Positions 28,609 through 41,002 of a DNA stretch of 64,000 nucleotides are shown one piece after another. Position 1 is the stretch's first letter, and every line of letters begins with the position of its first letter. Source of the stretch: Macquaria australasica (Eukaryota; Chordata; Actinopteri; Centrarchiformes; Percichthyidae). A program made the position numbers and the translations under genes. Under the pieces are notes generated by a model. It saw only the letters and a list, made by a program, of their open reading frames with translations. It was not told where the DNA came from and did no database searches. The stretch lies in contig SEMN01000001.1 in assembly GCA_005408345.1 (NCBI GenBank), positions 248,001 through 312,000 of the forward strand, given 5' to 3'.

Positions 28609-31347
28609 CTGTACATAACAATAACACTGCACGGCTGTGTGTGATGACCAAATGAGGCAGAAATCCCCAGCAGCTATGCAAACATGTCTGTGCTCCATAT
28701 GAAATAAACATTTTGCAATTATTCAGCTACATCAACATCATATGCCTTTATATGAGCTGGAAGAACTGAATCCACTGTTTCTCTGATACAACTAAAGGCT
28801 AACCTCTACTGTATCTTGCGATAGAAAAATACTTTCCCCAGTTATTTCAGGATGGGAAATTAGTATTGTATCTTGGTTTGTTGGTATGTCTGTGATACCA
28901 AGCTATACACATTTAGTGAAGTCAGGGGTTCAATGTACAGATAATCTCAGTCATTGTTGTATTTCAGTTATATTTTATATGTATGTTAGTTTGCAAATAT
29001 GTCATTTTAGTTTTCAACATTTTTATTGTCTTATTTTTTTCTTGTTTTTTGTCTGTCTTGGTTTCTAACATCTTGCAACAGTATTGGAAATATTTCTTCT
29101 TACTTGAAAATATTATCCCTTGGATTCAACCAAACCAAACCAAATTTTAAAGAAAAAAATCTAATATCATAATGCTAATATACTGTATTAGCCTATTCTG
29201 CATGTAGGGCTACTGTTCAGTTTTACCTTCAGCTGAATATTTGCTGTTCTTGAAAGCCAGATGGTGACTATACTGTATGTAGGTCTCTGTCTCCTGGCCC
29301 ACTGCCCTCATAAGGTCTGCTGTGATTCTGCCCAAAGCCAAGTCTGCCCCTCCCTTTTGCAATAGCTTTCTCATAAATGACTGAAGTTAACTCCAGCTCT
29401 TCAAAGATCCCATTCAAAGCCCAGATAACTGGAACACTGTTAAACTTTAATTACTTTTCAGTTCTTCCCTCTAAGTCTTGGTTTGAATTCTGAAAAAGAT
29501 TAAGTCTGACTCCAGTTTGTCAAAAGAGATCAGTAGGAATTTATTATTTGCTTTAAATACATGTACAGCTCTGTTTTTCTGCCATTGCTCCACTGATCAG
29601 TCACTGGCAGTCATCTCAAACTTAACTCCAAATGGAGGTCCTCCAACACAGAAATGTATCTGAGACAGCATAATTATGAGTCGAGAGCATGTTGTGCTGG
29701 AGTTAGGCTCATGGCATGTGTAGCTTTTAGCTGCAGTGCCAGCTTTGCATGAGGCAATTTGTAGGGTTATGTTGAACAAAGAACAGAGGTAGAAGCCATC
29801 TTTTGAAAACAAGAGGACATCCAATCATTGCAATTACCCCAAATGATTAAAAACAGGCCAGAAGGATAAATACACATGTAAGAATGACAAAGACCCTCTT
29901 AAAGCCTTTTGCCTCTTGTTACACTATCAAATTGCTAAAACTGGATCTGAACAATGAGAGAAAAGAAAGAAGGTGCAGATGATGAGTTAAACACATGGAA
30001 CCTGAAAACACCTCATCATGTCGGTGACAATCATGACTGAATTATAGAAATAAAATGCACAGAACAGAGAGGAAAATAAATACTGCACTGGTTGCAAAAT
30101 CCTTGTACATTCATCGGGGCTCATGCATTCAGGCTTTTGCCTCCCACTTGTCTGGCTCATGTGCTACATTTCTCCAAGTTATGCCACTTTCCTATGAGAA
30201 TCCCAGTCTATTCATTGCATGTTATTTTTGTTGTGCTGAGATGAACAACTTCACAGTAAAATGCATTTAAGTGAGTGACGGATGTAATTGTCTTTAGGAA
30301 GCACTTTCTTTCAAAGACACGGAGGTGATCAGCAAATTGAGTTGGCCCTGAATAACAAAGAGAATGTACTGTTGTGCAAAACTGCACACCACAACAGAGT
30401 GCTGAACTGCTGGAGAAGCAGGCATTTAGATTGATCACAGGGATTCATGTAGTTGCTGTTTTGGATTTGGGATGATCTACAATTTGACAAAAAAAAAAAG
30501 AAAAATTCTTAAGGTAACAACATAGCATAGTGTGAGCTGTGCTTGGTTTCCTACTGTCGAAACGTGGCAGCAAGTCCTCTTTTCATATAAATAATGCTAA
30601 AAACACAAAAGTCTCCCTCTCACTCACAGAACTGTCACAAGAGTCTCTAAAAACCTAGGAGACACATACAGTACATAGCGTAGGCTGCATACATACAAAT
30701 ATACATATATGCAAATACACAAAAACAATAACCTCTGCATGTGGAATAATGGCATTTCTGGATCTGAAATCATAATTTCATATAAAAATATATAAAAATA
30801 AAAGTACAAATCAAAAGAAGTGAAGTGTCATCTGAATTGGTGAGAAAAAACAAAAATCTCCATTGCTCTTCCATTATGTGATGCATTGGCAATTCAATGA
30901 ATCAGTGTCTTTGTGAACACACACCGTTTGTCTGTCCATGAGATTCACACACATGTCCAGAGGCCATTTCAAAAGCAGCCACTAGATGAGTTTAATACTG
31001 GAGTGTAAAAATGTCCACAGACACAAAGAGAGGAACAAGGTCCTTAGCTCTCTGGCCAGCCAGCGAGGTAACATGAAAAGTTCACATCTATCTATCTACA
31101 CACTAAGGGATCTCTGACTGGAGGGCATGGTAAGTACACATTCCCATGAAGAGGTCAGTTTACCTCTTAACCCTGATCAGTTCATGGAGACCTGCGTCAC
31201 TGTTGACATGAAAGGGTGGGCTGGTCCTGTCAACCCAGGCACATGTTCCACTTTTGTGTATTCCTGTAACACTGCCAACCAATAGAAGTACTTCAGAGAA
31301 TGCAAATATTCTACCAGGAGAAAGTTAAGGTTGTTTTTGTGGGTGTG
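28609..31347. other. 3' flank immediately downstream of dchs1
   Basis: No supported gene. Part of it could be an extended dchs1 3' UTR if the polyadenylation signal at 31.35 kb is skipped. It is AT-rich with several short A or T runs. Confidence 0.45.
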
Positions 31348-31353
31348 TTTATT
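31348..31353 (-). promoter_or_regulatory. dchs1: Candidate dchs1 polyadenylation signal AATAAA
   Basis: The plus-strand TTTATT reads AATAAA on the coding strand, about 230 nt after the dchs1 stop codon. It is the first exact hexamer seen downstream. The region just past it is not strongly U- or GU-rich, so a longer 3' UTR using a later signal is possible. Confidence 0.35.
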
Positions 31354-31582
31354 GTCCAAAATTCATATGGTCAGACACTTGAAACAAATGTCACTATCTG
31401 GATATTTGTGAAACCTTCATTCTTATGATGAAAACAGTGGTTTCTGAGAATGACAGTACAAATCACACCTCCGCTTGCTTTCTTTCATTCCATGTAAAAG
31501 AACAGCCAAAAGGATGCTCCATCATGCTTTGTGCAGGTTGTCTGTCTTAAAGTTCTTCCTTAAATAGTTTTGAATTTTTCCA

Positions 31583-33630
31583 TCATATTCTCATCTCGCG
31601 ATCAGGACTCTGGTCCAGTGAGGGCTCCCTAGTGCTGATCATGGACGCTGAGGGCCCTTGGTTGACTCCAAAGGGAGAAACAGCTGGAGATCGAGCTGCC
31701 AGAGGGGACAGAGAAGGGGAGAAGCTGGGGGACATTGCTGCTGATGAAATGGATCCCTCATGACTGATAGGGGACCTGCGGAGTGAGGCCAAGTGGGGGA
31801 ATGTCCGTCCAATCACAGGGACCTTGGGGGGAACTGACATGGCCCCTGGGTGGGCCACTGATGTGATGAGTGGTGGAGGGTCAATTCTAGGTTTAGGATC
31901 CATTTTGTGCTTGGGCTGGAAGGGTTGACGAGGGTTCTGGCTCTGCTGGGCAGTTTCGTCTTTTAGCCTGGCAATCTCTGTGAAGACATTGGCCAGAGGC
32001 TGGAACTGAGGGCACCAGTTGAGCAGGTAATCCCAGTTATAGCTTCCACGGAGCTCCTCATCACTGGCAACGATAGCTGTGAGGGACCCATCCACTGAAG
32101 GTTTACCGTCCTCAGGGAAGGCGTAATCCTTGGGGAGAGAAATGTTGAGGCCACGGCCTACTCCTAGGTACCCACCTCCCTCGTCCCTATAGACTGGAAG
32201 CTGGCCAGAGAGCAAGGTCCCGCTGAGACTACCACCCAGTTTCTTTCCTTTGAACCAGGTGCTGCCCTCCAAAGCTGCAGGCTCACAGGAGATATCAGAG
32301 AGCTGGTCAGCGTCCTGCTGAATTCCAGAGTCTGGTCCTCTGGCTGAGATGTGCTCCTGCATGGACGAGGTGATGGAGGCGACACGAGGGTACTCGTTTA
32401 TCATCCTGATCTCATCATCTTCCGCTGCCTCAGCTGAGCCTCTTCCACTGGAGTGAGAAGGATCCAGAGAGCCCCCTCTGGTGTAGGGACCACCACCGGT
32501 CCCACCCTGATCTCCAGCATAGCCTGGCAAGGTCTGGTGGTAGATCCTCTCCCCTCCTGGGCCTGAGTTGCAATCATCTAGTTTCTGCAGAGCAGTTCCT
32601 GAGGCAACAGTTCTGTTTCCTGCATCCTGGGCTTTCTTCCTCCTGCGTGACTTGACAAGGAAAACCACCACAGCCATGACCACAAGCAATATGATAAAAC
32701 CAAGTGACACAGCAATGATGCTTATCAGCAGGATGTTGACATCAGAGGCCAGGCCAAAGTTGGTGTTTGTGACATCGATGGAGACCTGGGCTTTGGTAGT
32801 GCGAGATGCATCTAGAGGACTGTGAGCTCTCACATCCAGGGTCATCAGCCTGGTGTCCCGTTTGGTCCGGCCCGAGCCGCTGCTACTACTGCTGCCTGAA
32901 CCGTCCAGCTTCAGGAAAAATACCCCAGTGGTTTTGTTTACATCAAAGTACGGAGAGCTGGCGGGAAGAGAATAGAGAACAATACCATCCACCCCTCCAT
33001 CCTCATCATTTGCCTGGACCTGGCCAATGCTCTGGCCTTTCTTAGCTCCCTCTGGGACTTCAAAGGAGAAATCAGAGGATGTGAAGAGTGGGTCATACTC
33101 ATCTTCACCTGTGACAAACACCTGTACAGTTACTGTGGCTGAGTGGTTGCCTGAATCTACTGCCACAGCTACAAAGTTAAAGGAGTTGATCTTCTCAAAG
33201 TCAAAGGGAATTTTGCTTCTGATTTCTCCCGAGTTCTGGTCCACAGTGAAGCTGTCTTTTCCCACCCCAGACTGCTCCACCATGTAATACTTCAGTTGGC
33301 CAAAAACCCCTGTGTCATGGTCTATGGCATGTAGAACAGTCACAGCTGAGTTTGCTGGTTGGTTTTCTCTGATACTGGCTGTCAGGACTTCCACAGGGAA
33401 GAACGGATGATTGTCATTTACATCTTTGACTTCAACAATGACTGGAGCTAGCGCAAAGTGACCCTGTCCATCTGTGGCCTGGATGACGACAATATGGGTG
33501 GACTGGTGCTCGCGGTCGAGTGCTCGCTGAAGCCGCAAGGCTCCAGTCCACTGGTCCATGGTAAATAAGTTCACCTCATCACCAGAGCTGATAGTATACT
33601 GGACCTCAGCGTTGGGAGTTGAGTCTGGGT
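31583..33630 (-). CDS. dchs1: dchs1 terminal exon 25: EC25 to EC27, transmembrane helix, cytoplasmic tail, stop
   Basis: The 2,048-nt last exon encodes residues 2021-2702 and TGA. In order: the rest of EC25 (ALDREHQSTHIV), linker KDVNDNHPFF, EC26 (FDFEKINSFNF), a non-canonical linker TGEDEYDPLF, and EC27. EC27 carries a Gly/Ser insertion and the dibasic RTKRD. The transmembrane helix is VNILLISIIAVSLGF to VVFLV (32,654-32,740), then KSRRRKK. The tail contains NEYPRVASITSSMQEH, DSGIQQDADQLSDISCEP, the Dachsous block NWDYLLNWCPQFQPLANVF, a Pro/Ser-rich C-terminal region with repeated SPS/SPL motifs, and the end -EMRI. The acceptor is CATTTTGCCAG|ACCCAG. Confidence 0.97.
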
Positions 33631-36600
33631 CTGGCAAAATGACAAGAACAGAATACAAAGAATGAACTGAGAGACAAAGTAAAGTAAAAAAGGAGAGAAA
33701 ATGAGAGATAACTGGACAAAAAGAGAAGACTTTTGCCCACCTGTAGCAGTCAGCCGTATGATCTCAGTCCCTGAGACAGCTCCTTCACTCATTGACACAG
33801 TATATTCTGCTCTGCTGAACACTGGAGGGTTATCATTCACATCACCAATGGTTATCACTGCAGCAACACTAGAGCTCCTCTGGGGCACACCACGATCTGA
33901 CACCACCACAGTGAGGTTGTAAAGTGGCTTGGTTTCAAAGTCAAGCCCCTCAGCCAACAGCAGAGTCCCAACTGTCTGAAAGCCCCGCCCCTCCAGGAAC
34001 CGCACACTGCTTTCAATCTGGAATGCATTCCCTTCATTCCCATTGGCAATAGCAAAGTCCAAGCCACAGTTTTCACGAGAGAGGTCGCTGTCAAAGGCCT
34101 CAAAAGTCAAAACTGTTGACCCTGGGATGGTATCCTCAGAAACTGTAGCCCTGCAAGTATAAGAACAACACACATGTAAGGAAAGCTGTTGAGGTTACAC
34201 CATAATACATCCAGAATCTAATGAATGTAGACTGACCTGTACTCTGACTGGTGAAACACAGGAGCATTGTCATTGACGTCAGAGATTTGGACCTGGACAG
34301 TGGTGAGGGAGGAAAGTGAAGGCGAGCCTCCATCACAAGCTTCAATAACAATACTGACTGATGGACGTTCAGGGTCAAACTCAGCTCTGTGATTGATGAA
34401 CAGGGTTCCTGGATACAGTGGGCAATGAGAGGGAGTCAGACATTGTGCTGGGAAAGTTACTTTCAAAATGTAATGAATTACATATTACTTTCTTTCGAAA
34501 CTGGAATATTAAGGGAGCTAAGCTAAGTCAGGAGGGAAGCCAAGGTTGCCTACCATTGTTGGGGTCTATGTAGAAACCGTCCTGGGTTGATGACATTACT
34601 CTGTAGGTGATCTTTCCGTTCTCTCCAGAGTCCCTGTCAGTTGCTGTTACTGTGACAACTGCACTTCCTGGCGGCGTGTGCTCAGGCAGAGTTACCTGGG
34701 GTGCAGAGATATTAATAACAACATTTAAACATCAGGGCAAAAGAAACAAGCCAACAACGACAGCATAAACACTGTAATAAAATTCCCAAACTCATGGCGA
34801 GGAGGTCAACAGGCACTAAACTCACAGAGACGGAAAATTGCATTTTATATTGTAGTTTCTGTTTTTCCTGAGCTTGTGCTAATGTTGAGGTCATTTCCTG
34901 AGCCACAGAAGTAAATATTATACAGGTTCATCTGTGCAACCATTCCCCAGTCAATATTAGGCAGTTAACTTTTACCACCCCCACTGTGTGCACGTTGGGA
35001 ATGTACATTTTTTACAGTGTGTGTAGTTGTCTACAAGTGCAATCTTCTCCTTCATGATGAAGTAGTCTGCTGGAGAGAAACTGTTTCTGAAGTAATTTAA
35101 TTCCCTATCAAACTTTATAAGATGTGAAGAAATCAGAAATTTAAACACACATATTCTGTGCATTTCCTCAGGTAGCAGGTTGTATGCGATAGACACATCA
35201 GATTTATTTCTACACTGTTGTTATGGTGTACATTAAAATTAAGTACACAAACAAAACAATTACTAGTAATAGGAATGAATGTCAAGCATCTGTCTTTTAA
35301 GATGCATGTATGATTTTGTGAGAAACAGATTTGCACAACACACATTTAATTTGGTACCATGAATGTAAGAAGTCATAAGCCATCCTACCTGATAGAGATC
35401 ATGGGTGAATGCAGGTGAATTGTCATTAATATCCTCCACCAGTATTGTAATGTTAGCCTCTGTTTGGTGCTGGCTGTCTGTGGCTCTGACAGTGAGGGTG
35501 TACCATGTCTTCTCCTCAAAGTCCAGAGGCGCGGTGAGTGATACACCACCACTGTAGTGGTGAATCCCAAACTTGCCTAAGGCTGTTGGGTCCAGCTGCA
35601 AGGAGTAGGAGAGGGCAGGACTGGAGTCGACATCGTTACCCGTCACAAGAATGATCTCTGTGCCAATCAACATATCTGATAGACAGAGAAAAAGATTGAA
35701 CAAAAACCTGTTAGCTGTTTATGCTTTTTGTAGTTTTTATACTGCTACACAGCCACGATGCACAACTACACATCCTTAGACCCGCACAGGGTTTGTCTGG
35801 TGACAGAATTGTATCTTTGTAAATTTACTGTATTTGCTGTAAACTGGCCTACATAAGATACATAACCAGTAAGCAGAAAATTCCTGAAAATTAAAGTACT
35901 TACTCTCTGGGATGCGGATTTCCTTGGGCAAGGGAATGGTGGGACTGTTGTCATTCTGGTCAACAATGATCACTGTCAGTGTGGCTGAACCAGCCAATGG
36001 TGGACTTCCTCTATCTGTTGCTGTAACTACTAGCCTGTGGGTGGGCAGAAAAAAAAAAGGTTGTCAGAAGGTCTTCCTGTCTCTGATTACATATGTTTCT
36101 AAAAGTTGAATTCTGCTGTAATATTGGTGATGATATAGCAAATGTAAAAGGAACTTAAAATGATGCACATCTACCTGATTTTACATTTTTTACCTTTGGT
36201 TACACATTCTCATATTGTCAAGAAAGCAAAGAAACACACAAAATGTCATGAAAATGTTACAGTGAGCAGGAGTTGATTTACAGAGTTTGAAATTGCAGCT
36301 TTGATACATCTGGCATGCAGATATCGGTTTGCACTGGTGCTTAAATCTTCAGCAGACTATGTCAACCTCCCACCAGCTATCAAAACACAAACTAGTTGAG
36401 TGAATATGATTCATGATGTGCTACCCTAATTTTTTCCTCCTATACATGTTCACCTGTGTGTGTACATAATGGACTTTTTCTGTACAACACCAAGCAGCAG
36501 CTCAAAGGTACAGGTAAAATACACATCCATCGTCAAAATGTGCACATAGAATGGTTCTTGGTGAGGTTTATTCAACGACTGATCTGTTCTCACTTGGTCT

Positions 36601-39600
36601 GGGTAAAGATCTCACGGTCCATAATGGCAGCTGTGGTGATGCTTCCCGTCACCGGGTCGATCTTGAACAGGCCGCTCATGCCTGATGACTGGATAGAGTA
36701 GGTCACCTGACCATTTTGGCCCTGATCCACATCCTCAGCCATCACCTGGGAGAAGGTGGAGGAGAGGGAAGAAAAAGGGAGAATAATGAGAATTTATTTT
36801 AGTTAACAAAACTCCAGTAGACCAAATAACAGTATGACTTTGTATTATTTATTGTGCAGTTTTTAAATTTGGAAGTACCTGTATGATAGGCATTTCATAT
36901 CCCTGTGCTTCTCTCATGTAGGCCACATAATTCTGCAACTGGAAGCGGGGAAGGTTGTCATTGACATCCTGCAGGATTAAGTTGATAGCCATGAAAGATG
37001 TAGAGGTCACAGTTTCGGCCTTCACAACTAGACGGAGTCTAGGGGTGTCTTCAAAGTCCAGCCCCTTGGAGCTCTCCACCCTGATTTCACCTGGAGGACA
37101 CACAGATTTGAGTGGGAAATGAGAGATTAAACTTGACATGTTTGTGTTTCCAGTTTTTTTTTAAATCCAAATCTCATTAACAATCTGTAATATAAACCTG
37201 AATTCATATAATACTAAAAAAAGTGTTTTATTGTGAGTTTTACCTGTTGAGGAGCTGATGGTGAAGGCCTGCATTCTGTTCCCACTGAAGAGGCTGTAGC
37301 TGATACCCTTACGTGTGCCATCTGGGTGCTGAGCCTGAGTCTGAGCCACAGTTGTGCCTGAATTTTTGAAGTAGAGCAGAGAAAATATCCCTTAACTGTG
37401 ACAGCAGAGAGATCTTGAAAGTGTATAGAGGGATATATTAACTGAGATGATTATTCTAATCCCTAATAATACTGTATTAATGTCAGACCTTTTTCAGCGT
37501 TCTCCTGTATGCTGACGTCTCTGCCATTCCTAGAGAAGCGAATGCCGCTGTACTCCACCTCCTTCACGTAAATCACCACCACTCCCTGTGCAGACTGAGC
37601 TGGACTGCCCTGGTCCATGGCCTCCACTATCAGGGTCCTCTGAGCCTGGGTCAGATCCCCCAGTGGCTCGGTGGCCTGGATTTCCCCAGTCAGGGAGTTG
37701 ATGCTGAAGCCTTTCACTGGCATGGCAAAACGGTAAAACACAGAACCGTTGGCTCCAAAGTCCTTGTCCTCTGCCTTCATGGTGGCTAGAACGCGCTGGG
37801 AACGGCTGCTGGACACTTCGATGACCAGTGGGTCCTGGATGAAGAAGGGAGTGTTGTCGTTGACATCTAGGACGGTGACTGTCACCTGGAAGCAGAAAGT
37901 CACATGTGTGTTAAGTGCAAAATGTTTTCCTAACGTAATGAGCATAACAAATACTGTTCTCCTAAATTCAACATGTGAATCATAAATTCAAGTCACATTC
38001 AGTCACCTGAATACCTTCAACATCTAACCCTTCATTTACCTGAGCAGAGGTGTTCCTGGGTGCAGCAGGTGAAAGGTCAATGGCAAAAACCTGGAAGCTG
38101 TATGACGCCCATTTTTCCCGGTCCAGAGGTGCTGATGTGGTGATAAGACCAGTGTTCTCATTCACAGTGAACGCTCCGTGTGCCTCTCGGCTGAGGAAAT
38201 ACAGAACCTTCCCATTCAGGTCATCATCAGCATCTATGGCTGACACCTGAAAATGTGAGATATACAGTATGTCAGTGAGATGTCCAAACAAAGCATGTAT
38301 TCTAATTCTCTGATCATCTAAATTCCCATTTCTACCTACCTCCAGAACTTGGGACCCCTCTGCAGCATCCTCTGACACTTCCACAGAGTAGCTACTTCTG
38401 CTGAACACAGGGCTGTTGTCATTGACATCCAGCACTTTGACATCCACTGTGACAGTAGTGCTGAGAGCAGGGCTGCCCCGGTCCGTGGCCACCACCTCCA
38501 GAGTATATTCAGCCCTCGTCTCCCTGTCTAGGCCGCGTGAGGTGGACAGGGCTCCTGTGCTGGCTTGGATGTGGAAATCTCCATCAGGGTCCCCAGCTGG
38601 TTGGGGAGTTCATGTAACAGAAGAAAGAGACATCTTTAAAAATTCAAGAGTTTTCTGTGGATTGAGTGTTAAAAGAACAACAAGAAAGGGGAACACCTGT
38701 GCCAACTCTGCACTTAAGGCAAAGTTTGAATGTGCTCCAGACAGGTATATGGAATCTACTATATTTGAAATGAAACAGAAGAATCTCAGGAGCAAGCCTG
38801 GAGTAGCTGTATGCAGATTAGATCTTTCATATGGGACGAACAGAGCTCTGTCAAAAGCAATACATTGGTCTAAATGCTGCATGTATGCCCTCCCTATTAG
38901 GTAAGACCAAATCTATTCCTGCATACTGTCAGTACAACTTCAATCATCACTAAGAGCCAATTGTAATAATCTGTCAACAATCTGCAAATTTAAACTTGAC
39001 CATTTTAAGCCTGAAAAACACAAAAAATGACAAAAATTCAGTCTCTCCCAAGATATTGTTGTTTTCACATTCGACACGCCCTGAAACAGCAATTACAGCA
39101 ATTGTGGCAAACTAAATCGCTCTTTAAATCCATTCTAATAAAATACTTGGGTTAGACGCACACAACACTGTTTCTCACCAGTGATCCTGTACTCCAGCTC
39201 TCCACCAGGACCTGAGTCAGGGTCTGTGGCCTTGAGAAAGCAAAGCTCTACAGGGGCCTGGTTCTCCGGCACCTTCAGTCCATACCATGGCCTTGCAAAG
39301 ACCGGAGCATTATCGTTCACATCCTGCACCTCCACACGAACTACTGCCTTGGCAAAGTTAGGAGGCAGCCCTCCATCTCTGGCATACACTGATAAGAGAT
39401 GGAAACAGTTAAGCTGATCAGATGTTGGATCGCATAAAAAAAATTTTAACCGAAGTATTTAAAGTGATCTGTGGAAATAAATGCTCTGTTAACATACTGT
39501 ATGACAGGTTAAACAGAGTTGTGTAAGACAATGGATATAGTAGTACCAGTGAGTACGTAGTGGTCCTGCAGCTCTGTGTCCAGTTCCTTCGTGGTGGTGA

Positions 39601-40941
39601 TGACTCCTGTCACAGGGTTGATGATGAAGCCTTCCTCTGTCACACCTCCATATGTCACTTGACCATTAGAACCTGCATTGAAACACAAAACAGACGCAAA
39701 TATAAATAAGAAGCTGGGCACATTAAGAAACTGGCAATAAAGCAAATAGGCAACATTCAATGTAATAAGGCAGTGATATTAACAAATCCAAGCTGCATAG
39801 AGCCGCTGGCAGGTCCTAATGAAAACTCCAGAAATATAAGGCTCTGGACGATGACTGTAACCACACATTTTCATTAGCATGAGCTTGTGGTTTCATTTAA
39901 AGTGATTTGGTTTCTCAAAACCATTTATGTGTCTCTGTTGTTTAGTTCTCTGGCCTCTTTACTCATTCTTCCTGCATTGAATTTTGGAACCTTTTTTTGT
40001 TTGGGTCTTTTTGTACCTACAATACTGTATCTCCCCATTTCCAGAATACTGATTATACAGTACTGAAATAAGAAAATTTAAACCGACCTTGGTCCCGATC
40101 AGTGGCAGTAACTGTCAGCACTGTAGTTCCTGGCCCTTGGTTTTCCATCACCTGGGTCTCAAACTCTGCTCCTTGGAACACCGGAGCTTCATCATTCACA
40201 TCAATCACCTGCACACACAGCACCTGAGAGGTGGAAAGCTGAGGAATCCCGTGATCCTCTGCTACAATGGTCACATTGAAGACTTCCTGCTCCTCCCGGT
40301 CTAGTGCTTTAAGGATGGAGAGAGAACCTACAAGAGAGAAAAGAGAACATTTTCTAAAGATTTCAATTCTCATTTGGATTCTTTTTTGGTCTTGAAATGT
40401 GTGTGTAGGTGTGTTTGGGATTATTTTTGTGAACTAAATTTGTGTACTTGAGAGAGTATTCTAGTATTTGCATGCCTAGAGGACCAGTAAAAGGACCAGT
40501 ACAAACCTTATCAGCTTTTCTTTATGATGACAGTAAGTGAGAAACCACAAAAAACTTCACTCCAGCTATTCACTTGTGGCAGTCTGAACATGCATTCAAA
40601 TATGAATCAGTGCACTGCAGTGCACATGTATGATTATTGCAAAGCACAAGCGTAGGCATGCAGGCAAACACATGCAGAATCCAGACTACAACCCAGAACA
40701 ACATAGCTGGGTTTTTTTTCCCCATTTGTCTTTACACCAATACTGTATCTGTTAGCATTCGTTGGTGTGTCTGTATGTGTGTGTTTTATGTAAAGCGAGC
40801 TCGTTCAGATAGAGTCTGTGAATCAGACCACCACTTCTCAGACTCTGGCTTCAGTTACTCTCCTACCTTTTATGTCTACACCTCACACCTCTGTCATCAC
40901 CCCGACTACAAGGACGTTCAGCCAAAGTGAGTGGAAATATG

Positions 40942-41002
<61 letters not shown>

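Noticed and set aside
32568..33287. Plus-strand open frames opposite the last dchs1 exon
   Set aside because: They are antisense shadows of the dchs1 coding sequence; the cadherin, membrane and tail motifs are all on the minus strand.
38247..38339. Open read-through of the small intron between exons 14 and 15
   Set aside because: Reading through adds residues that break the EC18 repeat. Good donor and acceptor sites at its ends restore QVLEVSAIDADDD, so it is an intron, though retention cannot be excluded.
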